Source of the DNA: Chloranthus sessilifolius
Lineage: Eukaryota > Streptophyta > Magnoliopsida > Chloranthales > Chloranthaceae
Reading direction: 5' to 3'
Assembly: GCA_021018995.1 (NCBI GenBank)
Contig: CM037596.1
Coordinates: 87,303,184-87,367,183 of the forward strand
DNA: 64,000 nt
Part shown: positions 33,571 to 45,216 of the stretch, piece by piece
How the letters are laid out: each line of letters starts with the position of its first letter
Position numbering within the stretch: position 1 is the stretch's first letter
Notes under the pieces: generated by a model
Database searches by the model: none
What the model saw: only the letters and a program-made list of their open reading frames with translations
What the model was told of the DNA's origin: nothing
Made by a program: the position numbers and the translations under genes

Positions 33571-34230
33571 ATCTACCGAGAGGAAAGTTAGGAGCTTCTT
33601 GGGAAGAATTTAGTATATTAGTCGATTCATTACACAGATAACTCTTATCTGTACCTCGATTTCAAGTTACTGAGGAAAGATTCGCTCGTCAAATGGAATG
33701 ATGATTGTCAATCAACATTCGATAAGATCAAGAGTACCTTCTTAACCCTCCCGTTTTAGTACCACCAGTCTCAGGAGACCACTCCTGGTGTACCTCTCTA
33801 CGACGAAATTTTCAATGAGATGCGTCTTAGGGCACCATGTTGAAACCGAAAGAAAACAGCAGGCCATTTACTACTTAATTAAGAAATTCACTAATTATGA
33901 AACATGTTATTCTCATCTAGAGGAAGCATGCCTAGCTCTCTTTTGGACGACACAAAGGCTTCGTCACTACCTACAATCCCAAGAAGTTCTCCTTCTAGCA
34001 TGAATGAGTCCTTTGAAATACTTATTTGAAAAGTCAGTTCTCACTGGGCGGACCGCTCGCTGGTAGCTTCTCTTATCAGAATTTAACATCACATATGTCA
34101 CTCAGAAATCGATCAAGCGGCAAGCACTTGCTGATCATCTTGTTGAGCATCCATCCCTTACCCATGATAACCGAGTTCCCTGATAAAGACATCTTGTTCA
34201 TGATAAAGAATGACATGGAAGAGGCTGAAT
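33571..34230 (+). pseudogene. pol: First RNase H domain of element D
   Basis: This is the Gypsy-type RNase H that follows the RT connection. Recognisable pieces are KFTNYETCYSHLEEACLALF (near 33880-33940), WTTQRLRHYLQS and LKYLFEKS (to about 34030). It would degrade the RNA strand of the hybrid. Fossil. Confidence 0.75.
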
Positions 34231-34655
34231 AGACCTGGGTAATGCACTTTGATGAGGTGTCAAACACTGAAGATCAATGAGTTGGCGTTGTTTTAATTTC
34301 ACCAAAAGGATCCCACATACCGGTCTCCATCAAGCTCAATTTCCCCTACACCAATAACATGGCCGAATATAAAGCCTACATACCCGGCCTGCAAGTGGCT
34401 CTTGACCTAAATATGGCACACCTCAGGTGTTTGGTGACTCGCAGCTGATCATATGTCAAACAAACGAAGATTGGAAAATAAACGATGAGAAATTAATCTC
34501 GTACCATGAGCACCTTGAAGATTTAATCGCATCCTTCAAAGATATTACTTTCTCCTACGTCCCACAAGCGAAAAATTGTTTTGTTGACACACTGGCAACT
34601 TTGGCATCAATGGTCGAAATTCTCTATGGCGTTGAGATGAAGCCAACATGATCGG
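34231..34655 (+). pseudogene. pol: Second, archaeal-type RNase H of element D
   Basis: A second RNase H fold follows the first: WVMHFDEVSN (34238), NNMAEYKAYIPGLQVALDL (34355), GDSQLIICQTN (34430) and ATLASMVEI (34590). A dual RNase H, the second of archaeal type, is a hallmark of the Tat lineage. Fossil. Confidence 0.75.
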
Positions 34656-35213
34656 ACAAAGGAACGAGCCAGCCTTCTGCCTCCTGATTGAAGGATTAGC
34701 AAAGTCAGATGATGAGCTTCCATGGTTCTCAGATATCAAAACTTCCTCGAAACATGAGTATTCCCTGAGGGCACATCCAAGACAGATAGGCGAACCATCC
34801 AACGCCTAGCTTTGAATTACGTCATCTGTGGAAAGTGCCTCTACAAGCGGTCACACAATAATATCTTGCTCTGATGCCTACCCGAAAGTGAGGCAAGAAA
34901 CGTCGTGAAAGAGATCCATGAGGGGGTATGCGGGGCCCACGTCAATGGGAGCATGCTTACTAAAAAGATCCTGCGCCAAGGGTTCTTCTAGACCACCATG
35001 GAGACTGATTGTTGCAAACACGTTCAAAAGTGTTAGAAATGCCAAGAACACTCTAGTCTGATACATGCTCCTACTATAGATCTCCACAGCATGACCACTC
35101 CATGGTCATTTCCCACCTGGGGCCTCGACGTCGTCAGAAAGGTTAATCTGAAAGCTTCCAACGGGCATCAATTCATCCTCGTCGCTATCGAGTATTTCAC
35201 AAAGTGGGTAGCA
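34656..35213 (+). pseudogene. pol: Integrase N-terminal part of element D
   Basis: The zinc-binding HHCC region (EIHEGVCGAHVNG at 34913 and CQKCQEHS-like near 35035) and the first core strands (WSFPTWGLDVV at 35105, VAIEYFTKWV at 35185) are present. The sequence then changes abruptly at 35214, and the rest of the integrase is not found on the far side of the insertion. Fossil. Confidence 0.8.
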
Positions 35214-36443
35214 TAATCACAAAAATTGCCGAATTATTGAATAATTTGCAATTTTTTTGGGAGACGAACAAAACACGAATTTAAAAAAAAAATCACAAAC
35301 ATCACCGAAGTTCATGAATTTTCTGAATTATTCGTGAAGTTAGGGAACATCACTGAAGTCTGCTCCTACAAGCTTACACGTTAAGTAACCTTAGTGGTAC
35401 TGTGGTAGCTTAAAAGTTAAAAGCAACTTTTTATATTTTATTATTTATATCTAACAGTAAAAAGTAAAAACCTAAAAGTTAAACCCTACTTCTCTTTCTT
35501 TGTCTCTCCTCTCTTTGTCTCTACTCTCTCGATAAATTGAACTGGACCTCTAGGGCGGATTAAATATACACACCGAGGACCGCTATGGGCAGAATATTTG
35601 CAAAATTGTGTACCGCTATGGGCGAAATATTCGTACAATTGTGGACCGCTATGGGCGGATTATTCATACATATGTGGACCGCTAGGGCAGATTATATGTA
35701 AAAGAATCTAATACGATCTTTGAATCCGAATCGCACTTGATTTTTGAACCTTTGTAAAACTCTACCTAAGGCACGTGATTTTCAAGTTTGTTTTTATATG
35801 AGAAAAAGTCCTTGTATATTTCGCTTGATATGAAAATGACATGACCGTTCTGAGATGAAAATGGCTTTGAAGCATATCCCTGTTTTAAAAAGAAATACTT
35901 TAAAAATTTTGTATTTAAATATGCATTTTGATGACAAACTGCTTTGAAATATTGTCATTGAATTTATGCATAATCTGATAAAATGTAACTATTCTTGAGT
36001 TCCTCTATTCCTCTACTAAGCTTGGACTGTAACTCACCCCTCGACTATACGTCACAGGTGTAACTCTTGATCAGGACTTTGGACTTGAGAAGAATCAGAT
36101 TTAGGTGCCAGAGGAAAAAGCATGATAATCGCTACTGATTGGATTTGGTATAGTAGCTTTTGAATTTTTTATATAGGCTTGGTACATCTTCTGCGTAGAC
36201 ATACTGTACACATTGTTTAGGAGATAGTTGGCCATCACCGGTGGTTTGTTTTAGTTTACTGTTCATGTTGGATATTAGAACTGGATATTTTAATTATGTC
36301 ATATGTATTATCTGTTTTGATTTTCGTATGTGTGTGGATGTACCAAGTATTCTATATCGGATCTTGATCTGTTCGACCCGACGGTCCGATTTTCTCGAGT
36401 ATCCGGATAAAAAAATATGTGTCGGAAAAATCGAGCTGTCACA
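35214..36443 (-). mobile_element. Foreign insertion in D, probable LTR fragment
   Basis: The right end, read on the minus strand, starts TGTGACAGCTCGA, a beginning seen in plant Gypsy LTRs. The left limit is unclear, no target-site duplication was found, and integrase does not resume to the right, so the event included a deletion in D or this stretch is composite. It contains five ~34 bp tandem units (35543-35705) and no coding region. Confidence 0.45.
35543..35705. repeat. Five tandem units of about 34 bp
   Basis: The unit core GGACCGCTATGGGC occurs near 35577, 35611, 35645 and 35679, preceded by a diverged copy near 35544. Each is followed by an AT-rich half ending in a variable ATATTTGC-type stretch. 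Confidence 0.8.
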
Positions 36444-37420
36444 ATGAGTGATGCAACCACTCATTATCTATCATTCACCTCATCCTTGTTAAAAGTTACG
36501 ATATGTAATAATCATTCAGCACTTATAAAATCAAGCCCGGCATGTGTCGAAATAATCAAACTACTTTCCAACATGGGATCGTTATAGGCACACTCCAGGA
36601 TATCTATGAGGCCGATAAAAAGCCCTGCCATCACTTGACACTGGGGCATTTTTTTTTAAGCAATGACACCTTGGTTGCAATAATCAGGTCACGAGATTGA
36701 CACCCCAAACTGGGGCTTTTTTTTAGTTTAGTTTAGTTCTTACTTTTCCGCCATGGGACCCCAAAAATAAACACGTCAAACATCCACAAGACAACAAGAA
36801 TACACGCAACATACGCTCCCACGACACTCTAACGCTATCCATTCGCCATTCGCCATCCGCCGCAACCCACCAAGAAATACACAACAATAAACATGAACAA
36901 GCATAAGCGAAATGAACACAATAAACAAGAACACTGCTTTATTCATAATAGAATTTACACAAATGTCACCAGAGGCATACCTCCTAAACATACAACCCAA
37001 AACAAAGACCTAAAACCTAACTTACAACCCAAAATCTAACCAACGAGCCCAAAACACGATGCGCGGGAGGTCCAATCAGAAGCAACAGAAAAGCAGGAGG
37101 AATGGTTGGGTAACACCTTTCCATCCATTTGTAAAACTTCTCTCACGCCATCTTCACCTCCTAACAATAAGGGCCGATGTATACCGCACCTCAATCCCAA
37201 CACCCCCAAGCCACAGTGACATCTCCAATCATGCCATTAGGGATCGCCTCAAGACAAAGAAAGCGCGAAATGACAAAGATCGAAAGAAACGACATCACAA
37301 TCAAACAGTCGGATCACACGATATCACTGAAACATGGAAATCAGGATACCCCGAACTCGGGTCGAACAAAAAATAGAATAAAATAGAAAAAATTGAAGAA
37401 AACTCGAGCATATATAGATG
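36444..37420 (-). other. 3' region of D with antisense module and TATA box
   Basis: GACACTGGGGCATTTTTT lies at 36647-36664 and a related TGGGGCTTTTTTTT motif near 36713. The segment 36950-37420 matches the antisense module of B at 17470-18013: a TATATATG box reads on the minus strand at 37416-37409, followed by the GATATCGTGTGATCCGAC piece. No PMD gene is found in D. No coding frame beyond short peptides was convincing. Confidence 0.5.
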
Positions 37421-37830
37421 TTCACCGAATTAAGTGCTCGAAACACGACACACAACCCGATTGAGCGCTAGCACAATTGCGCACATTCCGAATTAAGCGC
37501 TACACATAATGTGCATAACTCAGCTCTCGTCACCGAAGAGACATGACGAATCGAACACGCACTGTGGAGAACGCGCGCGGTTTGAATCACACGCTTACAA
37601 ATGGGCATGAAATTCGAAAAGTCACCCGCGCACTCCATCCTTGTGACCCGTTGACGCTTTAGTTGCGCGCTCTCAAGTTACCACACAATTGGATTACACG
37701 CCGGCCACAGTGAACACAATTAATCCACTGACCCCCCAACCACGCGCAGTTGAACTCACGCATAATTGAATTACACCCCCCCTCCCGGACGCGCATAATT
37801 ACCCAAAAAATATATATATACACCTCTACG
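37421..37830. repeat. GCGC/AATT dyads in D
   Basis: Half sites such as GAATTAAGCGC, GCGCACATTCC and GCACACAATTGG recur upstream of the antisense TATA box, as in B at 15475-15850 and 18014-18430. From 37831 to 37989 nothing was recognised. Confidence 0.5.
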
Positions 37831-37989
37831 AATCCCGAAAACCAAAAGCGATTACCTATATATGCACACATCAACCCCTAGAGGTACGTCCAGAACAACA
37901 AGCAAAGCCCTTTTGACGATTCTCTTCCTCTAGACACCCTTATGCTATCACGTGACCTTGCATACCAACTAGGAAGGAGAAATTATCCC

Positions 37990-38870
37990 CCGCAGTCCCA
38001 TCGCGACTTAAAAATTCAAATCACTTCCTAATAACCACCTCTCGCACCACTCTAACAAATAAACCAACAAAATAAATGGGCCCATCAAAGCCCAGGAACA
38101 AAAATAAACAAGAAAAGATAGAAAATGGATCACAGACCAAAATAACAAAAGTCCCATCGCAATAAAGACGCCAAAAGGATAATAAGTACAAGTCAAGCAT
38201 ATCATCCCTCCACGATCAGAAAATGAATTATCCCCCCGTTGTCCCATCGCATGACCCTGCACACCGACCGGAAAGAAGACTACCAATGTTCCACCACACA
38301 CTTTCGTGATATCATGTCCCGTCGCGACGATCACCTCCACCTCAACTCTTGAACCCCGAATCAATCAAACCCACCCATAATCCCATCGCGATAACACAAC
38401 CCAAAAAAAAATATAGTATAAAAACAATAAACAATAAACGTCTCATTGCAGCGAAGACATAAAAATCACAACAACATCTGAAGTAACAGATCACACAACA
38501 AAAATAAACCACCTCGATCAAACCAGCCTAACACAGCCACATCATGACACAATCACACAACTTATCCCATCATATAACCCAAGATCTGAAAGGAATAAAT
38601 CACCATTTGCCCCATCACGCCATCAAACCGACCATCCGGTCCCATCGCCATCCACCACAGTCCACAACCAGAAGAGAAGTCCACCAATGTATCATCGCGA
38701 AGAAGCAGGCAACAAACCCGGACCTCCCAAATATCCCATCATGAAATGGAACAGTAATCATCATGACCGGCCACAAAAATGGAACAAGAGAGAAAGACTA
38801 TGACGGCCCATCGCGAAAAGCCAACTCGAACCTCTCATTATACATCACATCCCATCGTGAGCAATACAAG
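37990..38870 (+). repeat. Array of TCCCATCGCGA cores in D
   Basis: At least ten exact or close copies occur, near 37995, 38151, 38243, 38316, 38391, 38567, 38638, 38733, 38806 and 38857, mostly 50-90 bases apart. GTCCCATCGCGA at 37995-38006 and TCCCATCGCGAT at 38391-38402 are exactly complementary to the PBS of A. The sequence between cores is not conserved. Confidence 0.7.
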
Positions 38871-38888
38871 GGTCTTCCGATGATAAAT

Positions 38889-38899
38889 CAGGTAAGTAT
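38889..38899 (+). promoter_or_regulatory. Splice-donor-like site in D
   Basis: CAGGTAAGTAT is at the same relative position, between the array and the conserved block, as in B and C. Confidence 0.5.
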
Positions 38900-39725
38900 T
38901 ACCCCCCCCCCTCTCTACTCGAAATTCCTTGTACAAATATAATTATTCTAATATTAAGTAAAACGTTTTCAAAATTCAACTCTCCGGATTTGCGAATCAC
39001 TGTAGTCCTCTCATAAGAGACAATCATCAGTATTTGTGAGAAGGTTAGACGGAGTATCCCTTAACAATCGAACAAACGCCGCGTCCTTAAATCCTGTACC
39101 GATGGATCTGCTCAGTGACGTCTCGGAAGTCACGTTTTCCAAAGTTTTTACCGAATTGATCTTTAGTTAAAAACCTTGAATTTTTAAAACCCCCTATCTA
39201 TCAAACTCTCACTTCTCATCATCCTAATACATTCTTTCCCCTGGGAAACAAATGTCAAGTATACTCAACTTTGAGAAATCATAAATGTCCATTAGAAAGG
39301 GATCCTGACGCGTCACTGGTGTGAGCAATGACGCGCCCAGCCTGACATGACTTGCGAAAGCCTTCGCCATCATATTAAATGATATTATCTGGTCACTTGA
39401 CCTTATCTTTGGACATTCGTATGACGCCACCCCGTACCCCATTTGGATTAATTTCCCTTCGTTTAACTGTGATATGCAGCAGGTCGCAATACGCGACGGG
39501 ATGGCACTTGCACTCGCGGTTGAGGATCCACCTCCCAATAGCTACACTTTGGCCCGCGAATGATTCTTTTTAAGTTGTATTGATAGATAAGAAAGCCAAG
39601 CACTTCATGTCAGCTCCGTGGTTCACACTTGTGATCTCTCGAAGAAATGAGAAGGTACCCTGAAAGGGGATATTTACTTCTTTAATGCATCCTTCCTCCA
39701 CAAGGACCCACCAAAGAGGGGCATT
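38900..39725 (+). other. Conserved block to polypurine tract of D
   Basis: The conserved block is at 38970-39175. A diverged 84 bp unit with GCAGGTCGCAATACGCGACGG lies near 39478-39498, and the polypurine tract (AAAGAGGGGCA) precedes the LTR. No gene was seen. Confidence 0.65.
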
Positions 39726-41223
39726 TATAGACACCTCATTTGTTACCTCTTAGAGTATACACACACGTTGAGTCAACCTTTGACCTTGCCCATGACTTAC
39801 GAAAAGGGGCTCACTCTCTCCGAAAGCCCTGAAATCCCTAAACACAAGGACTATATAATGAAATAATAGTATATGGTTGAATCCCAAGCTGAAATAATAA
39901 CTCTGTGGCTTAGACTCGACCCAACCCGGGAAGATCCGGAATTGCATGCTCGCAGGTAGGCCAGCAATTCGATCGCATGCATAGGTACATGCACTCAATT
40001 TGTCCCACTTGGACGAGGTTCCCCCTTCCTATGGACCACCCTAAGACCCAGATTACGCACCTGGTCCAGGGCATGCAATTTGATTGCGCACATCACTTTT
40101 GGCTCACGATTGATTCCACTTGGACCAGGCTTCCACCTTTCGTAGACTGCCTGAAGACCCCGATTACGCGCCCCGAAAAGGATGCGCAATCGATTGCACA
40201 CTTCCCTATAGGCACACAATGGGTCCCAAGTTGGACCTGGTCTTTAAACCCTATGACCGCCAAAATTCCCTGATTGTGCACTCCCCACAAGGCGCGCAAT
40301 TAGCTCCAAGTAAGTTGGAACTAGGACACCCGGCTGAGCCAATCAGCCGGTCACTCACTGAGTCCGTGATTGACTCAAAGTGGATTAAGCGCCCTAGATA
40401 GGGCGCACAATCTAATTACACTCCCCGAACAACATGCGCAATTGAAATCGACCCACCAATTACGCACCTGCCCCCAGGTGCATAATTAGCCCGATGCCTA
40501 TAAAAAGACCCCCTGCCTCACAAATTTCACAAAATTTTTTAGCACTCTCTCTCCTAAGCTTAGCTCTTCTTAGAAAATTTGAGGTTTCTCTGTGGTTCTC
40601 AAAGAAAGGAGTTGGGTTGTTTTCTAGACTTCTAGAAGCGTAGACTCTTCTCTAGGAGCTCCAGGTAGTTAGTCTAGCAACACTGGCTAGCTGTTCCTGA
40701 CTCTCGAAGGAGTATAGGAAGGAATAGGTGCCCCTTAGCCATAGATCCCTAGGAAACCCCTACCCAAATTCTTAGCCTAGAGCCCATTAGGTCTCTAACC
40801 TTCTTTAGTTTTCTCACCCTTAGTGACCCAATTTGCCCAAGAGAGTTTATGGAGGGTACCCGGGAATGTGGTCGATCCTCCCAAGCATAGAGAGCCACCA
40901 CCCCCCTTTTAGATAGATTAGGAAAACCAAACTAGTTAGACCACAGGCAAGCAGTAGCTACTGAAATTGGACAGCTGACGTTCAGTAAAGGAGACAACCC
41001 GCATCTCCGTGCATGATCAATGATGTGTTATAGCTTCAATAAACATCTACAGCTGCCGATCGCATCAACCCAGGTATTTTTCATTTAGAATTCTCCTTTT
41101 CCTTTCAATAATCTAATATTCCTCAGTTTGTCATTCTTTTGCCCACCGCCAGAGTCCACTAGGACCAAATTGGGCCATTTATTCTGGGACCCGAAATGGG
41201 CCTAGAAAAATTGTGTATCAACT
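39726..41223 (+). repeat. 3' LTR of element D (about 1.5 kb)
   Basis: It starts TATAGACACCTC and ends near TATCAAC at 41223. It has only two stem-loop units (39848-39910), a long run of GCGC/AATT palindromes (39945-40490), a TATA box at 40499, the conserved block (40813-40890) and the PBS-like block (40990-41062, here with CAATAAAC). It lacks the long AT-rich U5 array. The shorter length and greater divergence mark an older or separate subfamily. Confidence 0.8.
39945..40490 (+). repeat. Palindromic GCGC/AATT sites in U3 of LTR D
   Basis: Several are clear hairpins: GCGCCCTAGATAGGGCGC at 40389-40406; ATTACGCACCTG pairing with CAGGTGCATAAT at 40459-40486; GATTACGCGCC pairing with GGATGCGCAATC at about 40161-40190. 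The arms differ between sites, but each site pairs with itself. Confidence 0.75.
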
Positions 41224-42698
41224 GTAATCACTACGATGGTTCGTGAGAGAAATCACAATCTGTGAGAAGTCATAATCACTAAGATGTTCTCAGGACATAA
41301 TTGATGATATCTCAATCGCACTTAATGCATTACGTGAGATTGAAAAGTATCTAAACAATCCTAATATTATACAATCAACAAGAGAATAAATTAGCCTAAA
41401 GAGGGTTGTACATGAATTTTCTATGGATGAGTCGGTAGCTCGATGGTGCCCATGAGCATATCAGCCATACTCTGGGTCTTTTAGTGACATCGTGGTCACA
41501 GTCCCATTTTCTTCATGTGATATCATCAGCTTTAGTCTCTGCCCATTCACCTTAAAGGTACGACCGTCTTTGGGATCCTGGATGGTTACAGCCCCGTGGG
41601 AGAATGCTTCCACAACAATATAGAGTCCATCCCGACGACTTTGTAGTTTTCCTTGGAATAGCTTTAACCTCGAATTAAATACCCAAACTTGTTGGCCATG
41701 CACAAAACTCTTTCGTAAAATATGTTTATCATGAAATATCTTTGTTTTGGCCTTATAAATTCGAGCGTTCTCATAAGCATCATTAAGAATCTCCTCTAAC
41801 TCATTGAGTTCTAGTTTTCGTTGTTCACTAGATGCAAACAACTCAAAATTTAATGCTTTAATGGCCCATAGAGCTCTGTGCTCTAATTCCACAAGAAGAT
41901 GGCAAGCTCTCTCGTACACCAACCGGTAAGGAGACATGCCAATAGGTATTTTGTAGGTCATTCTATATGCCCACAGGGCATCATGCAATCTCATGGACCA
42001 ATCTTTTCTATCAGGATGAACAGTTCTCTCTAATATCTTCTTTATTTCCCAATTAAAAACCTCCAGTTGCTCACTAGTTTGTGGGTGATAAGGGGTTGTG
42101 ATTTTGTGAGTAACAAAATATTTCTTCAGTAAGTTCTCGAAATATCTATTACAAAAATGGCTTCCCCCATCACTTATGATGGCCTGTGGAGTTCCAAATC
42201 ACGAGAAGATGTTCTCCCTAATAAAAGAGATGATCACCTTATGATCATTAGTCTTTGTGGCAGCTGCTTCGACCCATTTTGAGACGTAGTCGATAGCCAC
42301 AAGAATAAATATAAATCCAAAGGAAGGTGGAAAGGGACCCATGAAATATATGCCCTAGACATCAAAGGATTCTATGACCAAGATCAGTTGGAGAGGCATC
42401 ATGTTCCTTCGGGACTAGGCTCCTGCCTGTGATCCTTTTGACATCAATCACAGGCTAGACAAAATTTTTGGGCATCCTTAAATAATGACGGCCAATAAAA
42501 CCCCGATTGTAGCACCTTGGCAGCCGTTTTCTTTCCATCGAAGTGGCCCCCACAAGCATAATTGTGACAAAATTGTAAAATATTGTGGGTGTCATCATCG
42601 GGAACACATTTCCTAATTATTTGGTCTGGGCATATCTTAAATAAATCGGTATCCTCCCAAATATATTATTTCACATGGAAAAAGAAGACATACCTGTC
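41224..42698 (-). mobile_element. Athila element F, integrase side
   Basis: This is the downstream part of an Athila-lineage element whose RT/RNase H side lies at 62340-64000, beyond insertion G. CTGTC at 42694-42698 is the left copy of the target-site duplication made by G. The left limit at the D LTR suggests that D also inserted into F, but that duplication cannot be tested here. 41224-41460 is noncoding. Confidence 0.8.
41461..42693 (-). pseudogene. pol: Integrase of Athila element F
   Basis: Reading from 42693 leftward: the zinc-binding lead-in (DQIIRKCVPDDD... HNYACGGHFDGKKTAAKV), the catalytic core including ISDGGSHF near 42160, and the conserved C-terminal half with [40 protein letters not shown] and [19 protein letters not shown]. 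These last motifs are diagnostic for Athila. Fossil with few breaks in the last 530 bases. Confidence 0.9.
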
Positions 42699-45072
42699 TA
42701 TAAACACCCCCACTTCGCCCTCTCGGAGTACACGAATTCATTTGGTCAGCCCTTTACCTTTTTAACCCTCGACATGGGACCATGCAACAGTACATGGCTG
42801 AACACAAGCTGAAACAATAGCTTTGTGGCTCAGATCCCAACGTAGGGAGGCTATATACTAAGCAATAGTATATAGTCAGAATGCAAACTAAAACAATAGT
42901 CCTGCATTCCATTCTTGAGACCATACCCGGACAACCCTGAATTAAGCGCCTGAAAACCCGCGCGTAATTCGATCAAGCGCACAACCACAAGCGCGCGATC
43001 AGTCCTCTTTTAGACCAAACTCCATTTCATAGACTGTTTCGAGACTCGATTACATGCCTAGAACCAGGCACGCGATTGGATTGAGCGCTAAACCACCAGC
43101 GTGTAATTGGCCTACGCCCGACCTAGTCTCTTACCCTCAACTCCTACGTTTTATTCATTAAGCGCTTCAAGTAATATGCTTAATCGGATTACGCACGTCC
43201 CACCACGCGCATAATTAGTCATGATTTCATTAAAACTAGAAAATCCGTTGAGTAATTCAACCCGTCACTCACTGAGTCGGTGACCGACTCAAAGCGATTA
43301 AACGCCAGAAAATTGGCGCGCAATTCAGTTAAACGCCCAAAAACAGGCGCGTAATTGAATAAAAACCTATAAAAACTTTTTTCTCGGAGAGGGAAAAAGT
43401 GGGTTGCAAATTTTGAGAAACGAGAGCGTAAATTCTGAAACCAGAGAACTCCGAGGATGGATCCCTAGAGCAAATTAGTCATGACTTTAATATTTGAACT
43501 ATGAGATTTCTCTCCGCAGCCCCGAACCTAGGTACGAATTTACTTTTATTTTAGACTTAGGATTTCCCTTAGTTTAATTCATCAATTCTAATTCCAAGTT
43601 TTTAGACCGTAGCAACCTATTCGGACTGAAATTCTCTATATCTGGTTCTAGTTCCCTATTTCTAGAACTGGCTCTTAATCTAACGGTCCGATCCACCGAC
43701 TTTATACTTTGATTCTACTCCAAAATCTTAATCTACAGTCCTATCATTAATTTTCGGTTACGACTCTCGGAGTTTAGAACATCCTTAATCATCTGACTTT
43801 GATTTTTCTGATTTCGGACCCGAATTCAGTCCTAAATTTTAATCTATAATTTAATTCTATATTTTCATACCATCAAAATTTTAAAATTATAAATTTTAGT
43901 TCATAACTTTAGTCTCTTAATTTAATTTCCTATTATAGTCTCAAATTTCATTCCAAAAATATCTTTTTTATTATTCAAATACCAATCTATCTTTTATCTC
44001 AGCCATCCGATTTGCCCACGGGAGCCTACGGAGGGTACTCAAGAACGAGGCCAATCCTCCTTAGCATAGCTGGCCCAACCCCCCTTTTTTAGATTGCTTA
44101 GGATTACTTAGTTAATTTTAATTAGTTTTTATTGCAGTATAATCGATTAATTGCATTTAGTAGGCCTTTATATCATTATTTGCTTTGATTCAATTTAGTA
44201 TTCCAGTTCAGCTAGTCTATTATCTAAAATCAGAATTTAGAAAAGTTAATTTACTTATTATTCGTTAGATTCTCACCATAACCAATCCACAGATTATGAT
44301 TCAAAAATAACAAAAATTAATATTATTGCATCAATTATTTACTTATATTTTAGTAAGTTAATTCATTGCTTTAATCAGAGTCGTAGTAAAAATTAGTTTT
44401 TTTTGTGTCTTCTTTAATTAGAATTCTAGTAGGACTACCTAAATTGCTTTAGTTATAATTACAATACGATTAGTATACCTGCTTCATATAGAATTGCAAT
44501 ACAATTGGACTCTTTTATTTAATTGCAATATTATTGAAACTGATGCACATGCACTCCTAGTACCAGTAGGAGACTGAAATTGATTGGATTCTTAGTACAG
44601 CCAGGACTTTGATATTAATTGGACTCCTAATAATACTGATAAATTGAAAATGATTGGACTCCTGATAGCATCAGGACACTAAAATAATCTGTCATAATAA
44701 GCTCACCTAATCATAATTCACAACGAAAAAAGGGAATCTAAACCGACCGTAACAATAACAAGGGAAACTAAAAAGAAAGCTGAAACTATCTAATTAAAAA
44801 AGGACACTACTGCTGGCGTTCGCAAGTGGACGATTCAGTATAGAAGTAACCCACATTCGCTTAAACGCGTGATCATTGACGTGTTGCAGCGTCGATAAAT
44901 ATCTGCAGTTGGCAATCGAAAATCAACTAGGAATCATCCTAGGAAATTCCTCCTATTACTATTTATCCCCGCCTTATCACATACTCCGCATTACTAGAGT
45001 CCAACAAGACAGAATTGGAAGCCACTTATTCAACAGGAACCGAGAGGAACCCAGAAAAATCGCGCACCAACA
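42699..45072 (+). repeat. 5' LTR of element G (about 2.37 kb)
   Basis: It begins TATAAACACCCCC and ends CACCAACA. It has a short stem-loop array (42778-42910, about four units), GCGC/AATT dyads (42945-43365), a TATAAAA box at 43368-43374, the conserved block (43998-44075), an AT-rich U5 and the PBS-like block (44845-44922). It is shorter than LTRs A-C mainly because of fewer stem-loop and U5 units. Confidence 0.9.
43368..43374 (+). promoter_or_regulatory. TATA box of the 5' LTR of G
   Basis: TATAAAA follows the last GCGC/AATT dyad (AAACGCCC with GGCGCGTAATT). The same box lies at 60647-60653 in the 3' LTR. Confidence 0.65.
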
Positions 45073-45075
45073 AAC

Positions 45076-45093
45076 TGGCGATCGTCATGGGAC
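45076..45093 (+). other. Primer binding site of G
   Basis: TGGCGATCGTCATGGGAC starts three bases after the LTR end. It matches the PBS of A at all but two positions. A tRNA-Arg-type primer is plausible for Tat elements but was not verified. Confidence 0.75.
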
Positions 45094-45172
45094 TCTTTTG
45101 TAAACCCCTTCTTTTTCTTTAGATAGTTAGCTTTATTTTACTTTCCCATCATGTCGTTTAAATTTAAATTTT

Positions 45173-45194
45173 ATATATATATATATATATATAT
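45173..45194 (+). repeat. AT dinucleotide run in the leader of G
   Basis: About eleven AT repeats lie in the leader, shortly before the gag start. Element A has a shorter run in the same place (6254-6264). Confidence 0.9.
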
Positions 45195-45216
45195 GAGTCA
45201 TTGCCAAAGACTCGAA

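Larger units (their letters stand above)
29191..41223 (+). mobile_element. Diverged Tat-lineage element D
   Basis: The order is gag, linker, protease, G-patch-like motif, RT, RNase H, second RNase H, start of integrase, a foreign stretch (35214-36443), a 3' region and an LTR (39726-41223). The proteins are clearly Tat but differ from those of A and G. The 3' region shares the array, conserved block and polypurine tract with B and G. That 29191-35213 and 36444-41223 are one element is inferred from order and orientation. Its 5' LTR is not seen, probably because C inserted just upstream of gag. It is the oldest-looking Tat copy, with many breaks. Confidence 0.75.

Noticed and set aside
38008-38364. 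Minus-strand frame of 118 codons with hydrophobic stretches
   Set aside because: It lies across the degenerate TCCCATCGCGA array, has no counterpart in B, and no family was recognised.
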